From: Paenibacillus sp. P25
GTDB lineage: Bacteria; Bacillota; Bacilli; Paenibacillales; NBRC-103111
Length of the DNA stretch: 64,000 nucleotides
Assembly: GCA_024704175.1 (NCBI GenBank)
Contig: CP085629.1
Span: 6,427,001 to 6,491,000, forward strand
Reading direction: 5' to 3'
The position numbers were made by a program, and so were the translations under genes. Below, piece after piece: positions 45,160-55,406 of the stretch (the first letter of the stretch is position 1; the number at the start of each line of letters is the position of its first letter). The notes below the pieces were generated by a model, which worked only from the letters and a program-made list of their open reading frames with translations, did not search any database and was not told the origin of the DNA.

Positions 45160-45983
45160 ATGCGCATGTTCAAGATCAGCGATTTTTCGAAATTGAGCCG
45201 GGTGTCCGTCAAGACGCTGCGGTTCTATGATCAAATAGGGTCGCTGAAGCCGCAGCATACCGACGAGCATTCGGGTTACCGCTATTATACGGCGGATCAA
45301 TTGTACCGCCTGCATCGAATTCTGGCGTTTAAGGATCTTGGTTTTACACTGGAGCAAATCGGTTCCATGCTGGACGAAGTGTCCTGTGCGGAAATTCAAG
45401 GCATGCTCCGCCTCAAGCGGGCCGAGCTGCACAAGAAAGTACTCGAAGAGCAGGCAAGACTGGCAAGAATCGAAGCAAGGGTGCTCCAGATCGAGCAGGA
45501 AGACGGCTCCGCTCCCCTGACCGATCCTGTGGTCAAAACGCTCGAACCGCAGCATGTCGCCTCAGTCCGTGAGCGTGTCCCGAGGGCGCACCTCGGCTTG
45601 CTGCTGAAAGACATCAAGCGCTATGCCCGGGAACAAGGGATCGCGAGCATCCCTTTTGCCATCCGCTGGCACGACTGTTCGGCATCCGACGAGACGGCGG
45701 ATCTGGAGGTGGCCGTTGCCCTGACCCGGGAAGCGCCCGGCGGCGGCCGGGTGCAGGTTGGCGAGTGGCCGGAAGCCCCCTCATGGCTACGCTGGTGCAC
45801 AAGTGTGACCCGCACAGCGTCTGCCGGGCCACCTCCGATTTGGCTCATTGGATCGAGCGGAACGGCTACCGGATTTCGGACTCGCAGCCGAGCCGGGAAT
45901 TATTTTATCCTGCGGAAGGAGAAGGGGAGAAGGGGCTGCACCTTGCTGAGCTTCAAATGCCTGTCGAGCTGGCGATAGGATAA
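45160..45983 (+). CDS. MerR family regulator with effector domain (one frameshift)
   Basis: About 275 residues. HTH with FKISDFSKLSRVSVKTLRFY and the GYRYYTADQLYRL turn, a long dimerisation helix (LRLKRAELHKKVLEEQARLA), then a GyrI-like multidrug-binding domain. A slip near 45778 separates it from LMATLVHKCDPHSVCRATSD and the end at 45983; this part has the Glu/Tyr-lined pocket typical of BmrR-type sensors. ATG 45160 is six bases after AAAGG. Its own promoter has the MerR dyad. The following SDR is 16 bases on and probably in the same operon. Confidence 0.83.
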
Positions 45984-45999
45984 GAGGAGGATCAGCGCT

Positions 46000-46764
46000 A
46001 TGGGAGTATTGGATGGGAAAATTGCTTTGGTGACCGGCGGAAGCCGGGGATCGGGCGTGGAATCGCGAGACGACTCGCGAAGGACGGAGCGCTTGTGGCC
46101 GTTCATTACGGCACGAGGCAGGACGCCGCGGAGGAGACGGTCCGCGATATAGAAGCCGCAGGCGGCGCCGCTTTCATGGTCAAGGCTGAGCTGGGCACCC
46201 CTGGCGGCGTAGAGGCTTTGTACGAAGCCTTGGATGCTGCGCTTATCGAGCGGACGGGCGGGAAGGAGTTTGACATTCTGGTCAACAATGCCGCCTTCGG
46301 ACCAAGAGGAACGATCGAAGATGTAACGGAGGACGTATTCGACAAGGTGATGGACGTGAACGTCAAGGCTCCTTTCTTCCTGATCCAGAAGGCACTGCCG
46401 AGGCTCCCGCGGCGGCGGCCGGATCATCAATATCTCCTCCGGGGTTACGCGGATCGCTTTTCCCGATACGACCGCGTACAACCTGTCGAAGGGCGCCTTG
46501 AACACGCTGACGTTAACGCTGGCTAAACATCTGGGGCCCCGGGGCATCACGGTGAATGCCATTATGCCGGGGATCATCGATACGGACATCAACGCTTCGT
46601 GGTCGCATACGCCGGAAGCGCAGAAGTTTGCGTCGGATATGTCCGCACTGGGCCGCGTAGGGCGACCTGAGGATGTCGCGGATGTCGCCGCGTTCCTGGC
46701 CTCACCGGATAGCCGCTGGGTAACGGCGCAGATGCTGGATGCCACCGGCGGATCCTGCATATGA
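46000..46764 (+). CDS. Short-chain dehydrogenase/reductase (two compensating frameshifts)
   Basis: 255 codons, in phase overall. Cofactor loop GGSRGIGRGIARRLA is broken at the G-run 46046-46049 (four, wants five), continues as VAVHYGTRQDAAEETVRD and VNNAAFGPRGTIED, then an extra C near 46412 leads to GRIINISSGVTRIAFPDTTA, YNLSKGALNTLTLTLAKHLG (YxxxK) and the terminal DATGGSC. All catalytic residues are present once repaired. It sits behind the MerR-type regulator, which likely controls it. FabG-like; substrate unknown. Confidence 0.87.
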
Positions 46765-46771
46765 ATAGACG

Positions 46772-46809
46772 AAAAAGAGCGATCGCCAAACAGGGCGCCC
46801 GCTCTTTTT
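46772..46809. terminator. Bidirectional intrinsic terminator
   Basis: Stem AAAAAGAGCG / CGCTCTTTTT between converging genes. Confidence 0.85.
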
Positions 46810-46817
46810 CGGTTTGA

Positions 46818-47165
46818 TCACGCGTATGGGAATTGCGAGGAATAGCCGTTGAACTGCTGGTACGCTTGTCCGAGCTTTTGCTGTTCCTCGGCTTCCAGCT
46901 TGTACCACCCGTTCTGAAACATCAAATTGTACAGATCTCTGGCGCTTTGATGGGTTTCCGTCAAAATTTGAACCAGATCGGCGTGAAGCTCGTTATGGCT
47001 GGCCTCGCGGACGGCGACATTCAGACTATCGGTCAAATATTTGCAGGTGCTGAGGCCGTCGTTCAGAAAGTCGCGGTCATTCATCTCCGGGCCTTTGACT
47101 TTAGGCGACTGGCCGGTCTGCGGGTTGGCGATTTGATTCGGGTTCTGTCCTTGCTTTCGCTGCAT
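46818..47165 (-). CDS. CotF-like spore coat protein
   Basis: 115 residues, intact. A Gln/Pro/Asn-rich start precedes a helical CotF-type domain: MNDRDFLNDGLSTCKYLTDS, REASHNELHADLVQILTETH and ARDLYNLMFQNGWYKLEAEE, the family's ferritin-like four-helix pattern. It is the second of two such genes in a unit; AAGGAGG is seven bases before its start. Probably laid down in the coat or inner spore layers. Related proteins are common and duplicated in Paenibacillus. Confidence 0.8.
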   Translation of the reverse strand: MQRKQGQNPNQIANPQTGQSPKVKGPEMNDRDFLNDGLSTCKYLTDSLNVAVREASHNELHADLVQILTETHQSARDLYNLMFQNGWYKLEAEEQQKLGQAYQQFNGYSSQFPYA

Positions 47166-47178
47166 CGGCGCGGCCTCC

Positions 47179-47484
47179 TTACTGCGTCGGCTCGCTGCCC
47201 CTGCTGAGGACGGGGCAGAGCGGCCATGGCGGTATTGTTGTCAACTTGCAGATGGGTTAAGAGCTTCTGATAATGGCGCTGATGCATTTGTCCGGCCTTA
47301 TCCAGCGCTTGCTTGATTTGCGGGTTCGTCGCCTGCTGCGCGAAGTAATGAAATTTCTTGAACGCGTTTAATTCCCAGGACAGCGCATCTTTAAGATAAA
47401 GCAGGTCCTTCGTCGTAATCACGCGGGGCGGCGCGGGATCAGCGGCTGTGTCTGCTGGGCCGGCGGCGTCATAGTGGCTGGCAT
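47179..47484 (-). CDS. CotF-like protein with Pro/Gln-rich N-terminus (two compensating frameshifts)
   Basis: 102 codons in phase from ATG 47482-47484 (RBS AAAGGAG) to TAA at 47179. The first 21 residues (MPATMTPPAQQTQPLIP) are in one frame; a slip near 47422 joins VITTKDLLYLKDALSWELNA, and another near 47200 leads to the short tail before the stop, which lies directly ahead of the next gene's AAGGAGG. The middle (KKFHYFAQQATNPQIKQALD, GQMHQRHYQKLLTHL) is a single helical hairpin of the CotF type. Alternatively the 21-residue leader is a separate peptide coupled by GTGA. Confidence 0.65.
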
Positions 47485-47570
47485 AGGGGCATCTCCTTTA
47501 TCCGATAAGTAATTGTGTATACGGTTATAAAATGGTCCATTCCGCCTCGTCTTAACCTCTGCAACAAATG

Positions 47571-47594
47571 GAAAAAGCCCCGGGAAGGGGCTTT
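47571..47594 (-). terminator. Intrinsic terminator of the cytochrome gene (minus strand)
   Basis: On the minus strand AAAGCCCC / GGGGCTTT is followed by TTTCC with a T-run of five counting the stem end. Confidence 0.7.
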
Positions 47595-47667
47595 GTTGTT
47601 CGCGAATGCGGTAGGCCAAAAGGGCCTTTCCGCCGGCCGCGGAAGCCGGACTCCTGCCGGCGCGGGA

Positions 47668-48053
47668 TTACTTCTTGGCGGCCAGCCAATCGGAGAGGGC
47701 TCCGATATCCGCATCCGTGAGCTTTCCTTTGAAGCTCGGCATCGCTCCCCGGCCGTTGGCCAGGATGGTACCGATCTGATCCTTGCTGTATTTACTTCCG
47801 ACCTTCGTCAGGTTCGGACCGACGCCGCCTTCCATATTGTTGCCGTGACAGGCGACGCAATTCGCTTTGAACAGGGCCGTTGCATCGACCGTGGTACCGC
47901 CGCCGGTCGTCCCCCCGGTTGTTCCTCCAGTAGTACCGCCTGTGGCTCCTCCGGTAGTACCGCCCCCTGCGCCGCCGGCGGCGTTGTGCTCTTGCCGCAG
48001 GCGGAAAGCGAGACGGCAAGCAGCAGAGCGAGGCATACGATTGATTTTTTCAT
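47668..48053 (-). CDS. Lipoprotein cytochrome c with Gly/Thr linker (one frameshift)
   Basis: About 128 residues. Lipobox signal peptide (KKSIVCLALLLAVSLSACG, cleavage before Cys), a slip near 47985 within GC-rich repeats, a linker of repeated GGTT/GGAT units, then a mono-haem cytochrome c: ALFKANCVACHGNNMEGG (CxxCH), VGPNLTKVG and the axial methionine region RGAMPSFKGKLTDADI. It would sit on the outer face of the membrane and pass electrons to an oxidase. It is divergent from the Tat-exported dehydrogenase genes and is very likely their electron acceptor. Confidence 0.85.
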
Positions 48054-48293
48054 CTAACCGCTCTCCTTGTAATAGGCATTGGCCTGACGGCTACAGTAGC
48101 AGGATGCAGCCGGTTCAGATCTGGTTCCGCTTCTTAAAGATGCACCGCTTGAAAGAACCAATGTTCATACGATGCCCACCCGTTTTTTATTTCATGCATA
48201 GGAAATTTCTGCAACAACCATAATAAAACTGCATAAATTGTCCAGCCCTGGTTCAAGCTAGGCAGAGCATCCAATTCATGGAGGTATGACAAC

Positions 48294-49067
48294 ATGGCAG
48301 AACAAGAATCCAAGCCTAATGGACAGCCGCCGGACGGGTCCAGACGCCGCTTTCTGAAATATTCCGGAGCCGCGATCGGCGGAGCGGTCGTGGGCGGCGT
48401 CATCGGGGAGCTCTCGCAGGCGGGTTCAATAAAAAGCAGGCGACCCCTGCGCCTACTACCCCAACGGCGCCTACTGCGGACTTCAACCAGGCTCCGATGT
48501 TTTTCACCCAGACGCGGCTGCAGATTACGGAGGCCGCCGTCGAGCGGATTTTTCCTAAGGACGAGCTGGGACCGGGTGCGGCGGAGCTGGGCGTTCCCTT
48601 TTACATCGACCATCAGCTGGCGAGCCCGTGGGGGTATAACGCCCGCGAGTACCGGCAGGGGCCGTTCGTTCTGGGGGGCGCCGACGCAGGGAGGATACCA
48701 AAGCATCGCCCGGCATGAGGTGTTCACCATGGGCCTTCAGGCTCTGGATGAGACGAGCCAGAAGAAATATTCCAAAGGGTTCGTCGAGCTTGCCGATGCC
48801 GAGAAGGATGCCATTCTTACTTCCATGGAGAAGGGCGAAGTAATGGTGGCGGGGAGCATCAACAGCAAAACCTTCTTCAACTTGCTGCGCATGATGACGC
48901 TGGAGGGCGTCTATTCCGACCCGCTGTACGGAGGCAACAAGAACATGCAGGGCTGGAAGATGCGCAAGTACCCGGGCAATCAAATGAGCTATGCCAATAT
49001 CATAGACAAAGACCAGTTCGTGAGTATGGAACCGCGCAGCCTGCATGACCATTTTGCGCAACATTAA
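48294..49067 (+). CDS. Gluconate 2-dehydrogenase subunit 3-like protein with Tat signal (two compensating frameshifts)
   Basis: 258 codons in phase. Twin-arginine signal near residue 17: SRRRFLKYSGAAIGGAVVGG. A T-run (48427) is one base short; repair gives NKKQATPAPTTPTAPTADFN, a Thr/Pro linker, and then the subunit-3 domain: TRLQITEAAVERIFPKDELG, YIDHQLASPWG and, after a surplus G in the run 48673-48678, LGAPTQGGYQSIARHEVFTM. The family is the small subunit of membrane-bound gluconate/alcohol dehydrogenases; it carries the export signal and chaperones the flavin subunit across the membrane. The GMC gene follows 21 bases later. Confidence 0.85.
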   Translation: MAEQESKPNGQPPDGSRRRFLKYSGAAIGGAVVGGVIGELSQAGSIKSRRPLRLLPQRRLLRTSTRLRCFSPRRGCRLRRPPSSGFFLRTSWDRVRRSWAFPFTSTISWRARGGITPASTGRGRSFWGAPTQGGYQSIARHEVFTMGLQALDETSQKKYSKGFVELADAEKDAILTSMEKGEVMVAGSINSKTFFNLLRMMTLEGVYSDPLYGGNKNMQGWKMRKYPGNQMSYANIIDKDQFVSMEPRSLHDHFAQH

Positions 49068-49088
49068 CCCGAAGGAGAGGATTCCATC

Positions 49089-50810
49089 ATGGCTACCAAA
49101 TTGCCGAAGGTTCCCGTCGTCATCGTCGGGATGGGATGGGTCGGAGGCATCATTGCCGCCGAACTTACCCAGCAGGGCGTCAAAGTGCTCGGCCTGGAGC
49201 GCGGGAAGCCGCGGGGCACGCAGGATTACTACATGGTGCATGATGAGCTGCGCTATGCCCAGCGGTACGATCTGATGCAGGATCTGTCCAAGGAAACCGT
49301 AACGTTCCGCAATACCGCCAAAATGACGGCCGTTCCCATGCGCGAATACGGTTCGTTCCTGCTTGGCGAGGGGCTTGGCGGCGCGGGGATTCACTGGAAC
49401 GGACAAACCTACCGCTTCCTGCCCTACGACTTCGAAATTTACAGCAAGACCGTCGAGCGCTACGGCAAAAGAAAATCCCCGACGGCATGACGATCCAGGA
49501 CTGGGGCATTACCTACGACCAGCTCGAGCCGTATTTCGACAAATTCGAGAAGGTGGCCGGAATCTCCGGCGACCAGGAGCAGAATCCGCTGGTCGGCAAG
49601 CGGTCGAACCCTTTTCCGACGAAGCCGATGCTGAAGACCCCCGCGCTCAAGCTGTTCGAGGATGCGACGAAGAAGCTGGGGTATCATCCTTACATGATGC
49701 CTTCGGCCAACCTGTCCGAGCAGTATACCAATCCGTACGGCATTACCCGGGCAACCTGTCAGTACTGCGGCTTCTGCGAGCGGTTCGGCTGCGAGTACGG
49801 AGCGAAGGCGGATCCGGTTGTGACCGTACTGCCGGTGGCGCAGAAATCCGGCAACTTCGAGCTCGCGCTCCTATGCCAATGTCATCCAAATCCTGCATGA
49901 CGGCAAAAAAGCAGGCGGCGTCGTTTACGTAAACACGCTGACGGGCGAGCAGTTCGAGCAGCCGGCCGACGTGGTCATTATGGCCAGCTACGTGTTTAAC
50001 AACATCCGCCTGCTGCTGACGTCCAAGCTCGGCAAACCGTACGACCCGTCCACCGGAACCGGGGTTATCGGCAAAAACTACTGCTACCAAACGAACGGCG
50101 GTGCGGCTACCGGCTTTTATGATGATAAGGAGTTCAATCTGTTCGCGGGAGCCGGTTCCCTTGGCATGGAAATACCCGATTTCAACGGAGACAACTTCGA
50201 CCACAGCAATCTCAATTTTCTCCATGGGGCGGGCATCCGGATTTCCCAGACGGGGCAGCGGCCGATTGCCACGAACTCGGTACCGGCGGGAACGCCTTCC
50301 TGGGGCAAGGATTTCAAGCAGAAATCGATCAAGTACGCGAACAGCGTACTCGCCGTTTCGCCGCAGGGCAGCAATTTGCCTTGGAGGCATCATTATGTCG
50401 ATTTGGACCCGACCTACAAGGATGTATTCGGCTTGCCGCTGGCCCGCGTCACGTTCGACTTCGAGGACCAGGACCGGGAAATGATCAAGTTCGTGGCCGG
50501 CAAAGCCGCGGAAATCATGAAGGAGATGAAGCCGACCACGATGGGTTCGAACGATCAGCTTGGACCGTATAACATCGTGCCGTACCAATCGACGCACAAT
50601 ACGGGCGGTGTCATGATGGGGTCGGATCCTTCAACCTCCGCGGTTAACACTTATTTACAGATGTGGGATGCGGAGAATGTGTTCGTCGTCGGCGCATCGG
50701 CGTTCGCCCACAACAGCGGCTACAACCCGACGGCCACGGTCGGCGCGCTCGCCTACCGCGCGGCGGAAGGGATATCGAAATATTTGAAGTCGGGCGGCAT
50801 GGTCGTTTAG
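49089..50810 (+). CDS. GMC oxidoreductase, dehydrogenase large subunit (two compensating frameshifts)
   Basis: 574 codons in phase. FAD loop VVIVGMGWVGGIIAAELTQQ, GLGGAGIHWNGQTYRF, a run of cysteines CQYCGFCERFGCEYGAKADP, and the C-terminal catalytic block FVVGASAFAHNSGYNPTATV with the active-site histidine and partner Asn. An A-run at 49467-49470 is one short (repair KKKIPDGMTIQDWG), and an extra base near 49865 precedes SYANVIQILHDGKKAGG. It has no Tat signal of its own, consistent with hitch-hiking export with the subunit-3 protein. Substrate (gluconate, sorbitol or another polyol) cannot be told. Confidence 0.87.
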
Positions 50811-50856
50811 AGCAAGGGGACGGCCGGGCCAGGCCTTGAACAGGCGGAGGGATGGT

Positions 50857-51584
50857 ATGGAGCAGGAAGACTGGATCCAGCATTTGGCGGAAATCCGCAA
50901 GCGGCTCATCATTGTAGCGGGATGGTTCACGGCTACGCTGTGCGCAGGGCTGTACCTGTCGCCGGCGCTGCTTCGGTACATCAAGTCGCAGCCCGGGGCG
51001 GGGAGATCGAGTGGAATGTTTTTTCCTTTACGGACGGGTCGCTGATCTATATGAAGTGCGCCTTCTTGTTCGCACTGCTGTTCACGGTTCCCGTACTCCT
51101 GTACCAGCTGTGGGCGTTCGTGCGGCCTGGGCTGACCGAAGCGGAGGCGAGAAGCGCGTCGCCTTACATCCCGGTGGCGTTTATGCTGTTCCTAAGCGGA
51201 CTGTCATTCAGCTATTGGGTGGTGTTCCCGATGATGCTGCGTTTCATGAAGAAAATGAACCGTACGATCGGCGCCATCGAAACGTACGGCATCGACCGCT
51301 ACTTTTCGTTCCTGTTCGACGTCCTCTTTCCGATGGCGGTCGCCTTCGAGCCGCCGGTGGTGCTGCTCTTCCTGACCCGGATCGGGCCGCTCACCCCGGA
51401 GCGCCTGAAGGTGACGAGGAAATACGCCTACGTCGGTCTGGCGATCGTAGGCTCCTGCATTTCGCCGCCGGATATGGTATCGCACCTGTCGGTCACGGTG
51501 CCGCTCATCCTGCTGTTCGAGATCAGTGTGGTCGTCTCGGGCCGCCAGTGGCGTGCGATGCAGCAGAAGCTGACGAACGGTTAA
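50857..51584 (+). CDS. tatC: Tat translocase subunit TatC (one frameshift)
   Basis: About 243 residues with six membrane helices. N-terminal HLAEIRKRLIIVAGWF is the twin-arginine-binding face (canonical HLxELRxR), and the FVRPGLTEAEARSASPYIPV and FPMMLRFMKKMN segments are family-typical. The G-run 51000-51003 has four G; a fifth gives PGAGEIEWNVFSFTDGSLIY. ATG 50857 follows GGAGGG. It lies 46 bases after the GMC gene, so this is probably a dedicated translocase for the dehydrogenase. tatA follows. Confidence 0.9.
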
Positions 51585-51636
51585 GGAAGCTAAAGTGTAT
51601 GTTGGCCCACCATCATAGCAGAGAGGAGGTTGCCCC

Positions 51637-51837
51637 ATGTTCAACAATATCGGCGTTTCCGGCCTGCTCCTTATTCTGGCCATCGCCCTGATCGTCTTCG
51701 GCCCGTCCAAACTCCCGCAGCTGGGCCGCGCCTTCGGGGATACGCTCCGCGAATTCCGCAATTCCACCCGCGGCATTGCGGACGATAACGAACCGGCCGA
51801 GCAGCCGGTCGTGAATGAGATCAAGAAGCTGATGTAA
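51637..51837 (+). CDS. tatA: Tat translocase subunit TatA
   Basis: 66 residues, intact. A single N-terminal membrane helix (GLLLILAIALIVFGP), the FGPSKLPQLGRAFGDTLREF amphipathic helix and an acidic tail are all as in TatA. It forms the pore component with TatC. RBS GAGAGGAGG lies nine bases before its ATG. Last gene of the dehydrogenase-Tat unit. Confidence 0.93.
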   Translation: MFNNIGVSGLLLILAIALIVFGPSKLPQLGRAFGDTLREFRNSTRGIADDNEPAEQPVVNEIKKLM

Positions 51838-51863
51838 CGGCAAGCTTCGCCGGGCTGCAGAAG

Positions 51864-51896
51864 AGCCGCGTATCCGTGCATGGGGTGCGCGGCTTT
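51864..51896 (+). terminator. Weak terminator after tatA
   Basis: Stem AGCCGCG / CGCGGCT with a short T-rich end. Confidence 0.5.
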
Positions 51897-52005
51897 GCTA
51901 TGAACGCTTGCCTTAGCAAGCTCTTACGTTTATTCGCCAAGCCCAAGAATAAGCACGGTTGCGCCCGAAAATAATAAAGAAAACTCTTGGGAAGGGATTT
52001 GAGGA

Positions 52006-52926
52006 ATGATGTCTGCAACCCGGCTTAGGCGTCTCTTTGCGGTAATTTGTGCCGCGACTCTTATTACAGGAGGATGTTCCAAACAGCAAGTACAAAGCCA
52101 GAATCCACCGACTTATGTAAGTTCGGGGCAAATGGGCTCCATGATCGTTAGCGGAAGTTCCGACCGCACGGAAGCGCTCGTCTATCCGCAAAGCAGCGGA
52201 CAAGTATGGGTGCCGCTGGAGGAAACCTCTCAATTGCTGAACTTCAATTTGCACCGCGAAGGCGACAGCTTCAGCCTGGGTGCGACGGATCCGGTCTATA
52301 GGATTAGAATGAACGATACGGCGGCATTGGACGGCGACCGTTCCAAGCGTCTCCCTCAAGCTCCGGAATATCGCGACGGTAAACCGTACATGACGGTTCA
52401 AGCGCTCTCGGCCTTGATAGGAACGCCGATCCGTTGGGATACTGCTAAACGGGAAGTCACTATCGATCGTCTCGATGACGCCGCGCTGGCACAGAAGCAG
52501 GCGGCACCTAAGTCCATACGAAGCCTCGCTCTTGGCCCGGACCAAAGGGACGAAATCGTGCGCTTCGCTCAGAGCTTGGAAGGAACGCCTTATCAATTCT
52601 CGGCGGCGGACTACAACGCGTCGCACGTATTCGACTGTTCCTCCTTCACCCAGTATGTGTTCGGCCATTTCGGCGTTTCTTTACCGAGAGCTTCCCGCGA
52701 CCAGGGGCAAGTGGGGCGGAACGTCCCGATGGATCAGCTGCAGCCGGGCGATCTCATGTTCTTTTATACACCCGGCCGTTACGAGAGCAATCGCATCATC
52801 GGGCACGTGGCGATCTACGCCGGGGGGGGAAGAATGGTCCATACCTACGGCAGTCCCGGCGTTACCATGAGCGACTTCAGCGACTATTGGAAGAACCGCT
52901 TTTTGTTTGCCAAGAGCGTTTTATAG
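52006..52926 (+). CDS. Lipoprotein NlpC/P60 peptidoglycan endopeptidase
   Basis: 306 residues, intact. Lipobox signal LITGGCSKQQ, an N-terminal region with the copper-amine-oxidase-like beta pattern VWVPLEETSQLLNFNL and KPYMTVQALSALIGTPIRWD, and a C-terminal NlpC/P60 domain with catalytic Cys (FDCSSFTQYVFG), first His (IGHVAIYAGGGRMVH) and the second polar residue after it. It would cut stem peptides in the cell wall from the outer membrane-anchored position. Not obviously linked to neighbours; the GAGGAATG start region offers ATG 52006 or 52009. Confidence 0.9.
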   Translation: MMSATRLRRLFAVICAATLITGGCSKQQVQSQNPPTYVSSGQMGSMIVSGSSDRTEALVYPQSSGQVWVPLEETSQLLNFNLHREGDSFSLGATDPVYRIRMNDTAALDGDRSKRLPQAPEYRDGKPYMTVQALSALIGTPIRWDTAKREVTIDRLDDAALAQKQAAPKSIRSLALGPDQRDEIVRFAQSLEGTPYQFSAADYNASHVFDCSSFTQYVFGHFGVSLPRASRDQGQVGRNVPMDQLQPGDLMFFYTPGRYESNRIIGHVAIYAGGGRMVHTYGSPGVTMSDFSDYWKNRFLFAKSVL

Positions 52927-52961
52927 CAGTTAAGGCCTCTCGGCCATTCCAGCGAGCGGTT

Positions 52962-54316
52962 CTAGCCGAGCCGCAGCTTTTTCAGCTCCTCCAGGAGGGC
53001 CTCTATCCCTATGCGAATCTGCTCCGGCCTCGCCCGGGAGATGCTCATGCGCAGAAACTTGTCCTTCACGGCGTAATCGGCCAAATAAAAGGCCTGCCCT
53101 CCGAGCACCCGGATGTTCCGCGAGGCGAGCCGTTTCACCAGCCGGTCGAGGTTGACCTTCGGCGAAAGCTTGAACTGCGTGTAAACGCCGAGTCCGGGGC
53201 TTCGGTTCGAAGCTTCGATCCGTCCGTCCCGGTCGGCTTCCTTCAAGGCCTGATGCAGAGCGTGCATGCGCTCAGTGTACATGGAGCTGATTTTGTGCCG
53301 GTGCCGTTGGTACATCCCGTTCTTGATGTAAATTTCCAGCGCGGCCTGGGACAGGAACGAGGTGTTCAAATCGGCCAGCCGTTTATAGGTTTGGAAGGCC
53401 GGGAGCAAGCGCTCCGGCAGCACGGCGGCCCCGACCCGCGTCCCGGGAAAAATGATTTTGGAAAAGCTCTTCAAATAAATCACATGGGCGCTTGAATCGT
53501 AGGCATGAATGGGATCGGCCCGCCTCTCCAAGCCCAGATCGGACATATAGTCGTCTTCCACAATGTAGACCCCGTACTTTCCGGCCAGCTCGGCGACCGC
53601 CCGCCGCTCTTCCGCAAGAAGGGACGTGCCCAGCGGATTGTGGTATCTGGTCATGGTGTAGAAAAATTTAATCCCCCGCGTTTAAACCGCTCCTCCAGCT
53701 GATCCAGGTCAAGCCCCTCAGCGCTCCGGTGAACTGTTCCGACCGGAACCCCTTCCAGTTCCAGAAGCCGCAGATAGAGGTCGTAGCTCGGTCGCTCGAC
53801 CAGAATCGTGTCCCCCTTCCCGGGAAAAGGCATCCGGGTCAGAATCATCAGCGCCTGCTGCACCCCGGAGGTGATGACGAGGCGCTTCACCTGTGCAAAC
53901 ACCTGGTCTGAGGCCAGATGGGAGACGAGCGCATGCCTCAAGGACTCCAGCCCCTGCGAACCGCCGTATGTAAACAGCTGGTCTTTAAAGATGTCGATGG
54001 CTTTATTCAGACAGTGCTGAAAATCCAGATAGGGAAAGACATCGGGGTCCGGGGAGGGAGAGGTAAAATCGATCGTTTCGTTATCCGCCCGCGCCGGCCG
54101 CTCCTTCATCTTTTCGACGAGATAATAGCCGCTTTGCGGAATAGAATAAATCACATGGCGTTTTTCCAGCTCCTGATACACCCGCACCGCCGTACTTAAG
54201 CTGCAGCGGTAGAGCCCGGTCAGATCGCGCAGGGAAGGCAGTCTGCCGCCGGGGCGGTAGCGTCCCGAACGGATTTTCTCCTCCAGATCGGCCATGATTT
54301 CATTGTATTTGTTCAC
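52962..54316 (-). CDS. MocR-type GntR/aminotransferase regulator (one frameshift)
   Basis: About 451 residues. N-terminal GntR winged helix (YRPGGRLPSLRDLTGLYRCS, STAVRVYQELEKRHVIYSI) and a PLP aminotransferase-like domain with YGGSQGLESLRHALVSHL, VITSGVQQALMILTR, RYHNPLGTSLLAEERRAV and the PLP lysine in YLKSFSKIIFPGTRVGA. A C-run at 53673-53677 (five) needs a sixth base to join KRGGIKFFYTM. Divergent from an EamA exporter, a standard MocR target. Ligand is probably a PLP adduct of an amino compound. Confidence 0.88.
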
Positions 54317-54455
54317 CGGGTACCTCCTGCGGGTAAAGGATTATTGTATCGATACAGTTGAATGAGATTCCGATTGTCCGGTACGATCGTTTCGCTTACC
54401 TTAAGTATAGCGGTTGATGCCGCCCGCGAGAAGAGCAGGAAGGGATGTCGATATT

Positions 54456-55406
54456 ATGCAAGGATCGGGCAAAAGCTGGGCTTATGCCGCGGCCGTACTC
54501 ACTGCGGTCATTGTCGGGTTTTCATTCTTATTTACTAAACAAGCGCTGGAGTCCGCTACTCCGGTGGATACGCTGATGTACCGGTTCGCCGCCTCCTTTG
54601 CGGCGGTTTCCATCCCGGCGGCCTTCGGCTGGATCCGGCTGGAGTATAAAGGAAAGCCCTGGAAGAGGGTTGTCGTCCTGTCGCTGCTTTATCCGATGGC
54701 GTTCTTCGCCTTCCAGGCGTTCGGACTGCAGCGGACCACCTCTGCCGAAGGGGGCATCATTTTCGCCTTTACGCCGGTGATCACAATGCTGGCCGCTGCG
54801 ATGTTTCTCAAGGAAACGACCAATTGGAAGCAGAAAGCCGGCATCTTTCTGTCGGTGTTCGGCGTCGTGTTTATTTTCGTCATGAAGGGCGACCAGATCA
54901 GCCTCAGCAGCATAGCGGGGGCCATCCTGCTCCTCCTGTCCTGCGTGTCCTTCGCCGGGTATTCGGTAATGGCGCGATCGCTTTCCAAACAGTTCCGCCC
55001 GGTGGAGCTGAGCTATCTGATGATGGGCCTGGCCTTTGCCGCGATGCTCGTCATTTCCTTGGCGGAGCATGCGGCGAAGGGGACGCTGAACCGGATGCTC
55101 GTTCCGCTGTCCGAGCCTTCTTTTCTGGTCGCTGTCCTGTATCTGGGGATCCTCTCTTCACTGGTTACCTCCTGGCTGTCCAACTATGCCTTATCAAAGC
55201 TGGAAGCGTCCCGGACGAGCGTGTTTTCGAATTTGGGCACGGTCGTATCGATTGCGGCCGGAGCGATGTTCCTGGGCGAACGGATTTACGGGTACCACAT
55301 CATCGGCACGGTGATGATCATCGCCGGCGTCATCGGGGTCAACCTGCTCGGCGACAAAAAAACGGGCACCCGGCCGCAGAATTCGACCGCTCTCCGGGGG
55401 AAGTGA
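54456..55406 (+). CDS. EamA/DMT superfamily transporter
   Basis: 316 residues, intact, with ten membrane helices in two EamA repeats (e.g. GFSFLFTKQALESATPVDTL, TTSAEGGIIFAFTPVITMLA, then LGILSSLVTSWLSNYALSKL). ATG 54456 is used; an upstream ATG at 54414 is less likely. It is divergent from the MocR regulator, which presumably activates it. Members export amino acids, nucleobases or metabolites; the substrate is unknown here. Confidence 0.87.
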   Translation: MQGSGKSWAYAAAVLTAVIVGFSFLFTKQALESATPVDTLMYRFAASFAAVSIPAAFGWIRLEYKGKPWKRVVVLSLLYPMAFFAFQAFGLQRTTSAEGGIIFAFTPVITMLAAAMFLKETTNWKQKAGIFLSVFGVVFIFVMKGDQISLSSIAGAILLLLSCVSFAGYSVMARSLSKQFRPVELSYLMMGLAFAAMLVISLAEHAAKGTLNRMLVPLSEPSFLVAVLYLGILSSLVTSWLSNYALSKLEASRTSVFSNLGTVVSIAAGAMFLGERIYGYHIIGTVMIIAGVIGVNLLGDKKTGTRPQNSTALRGK

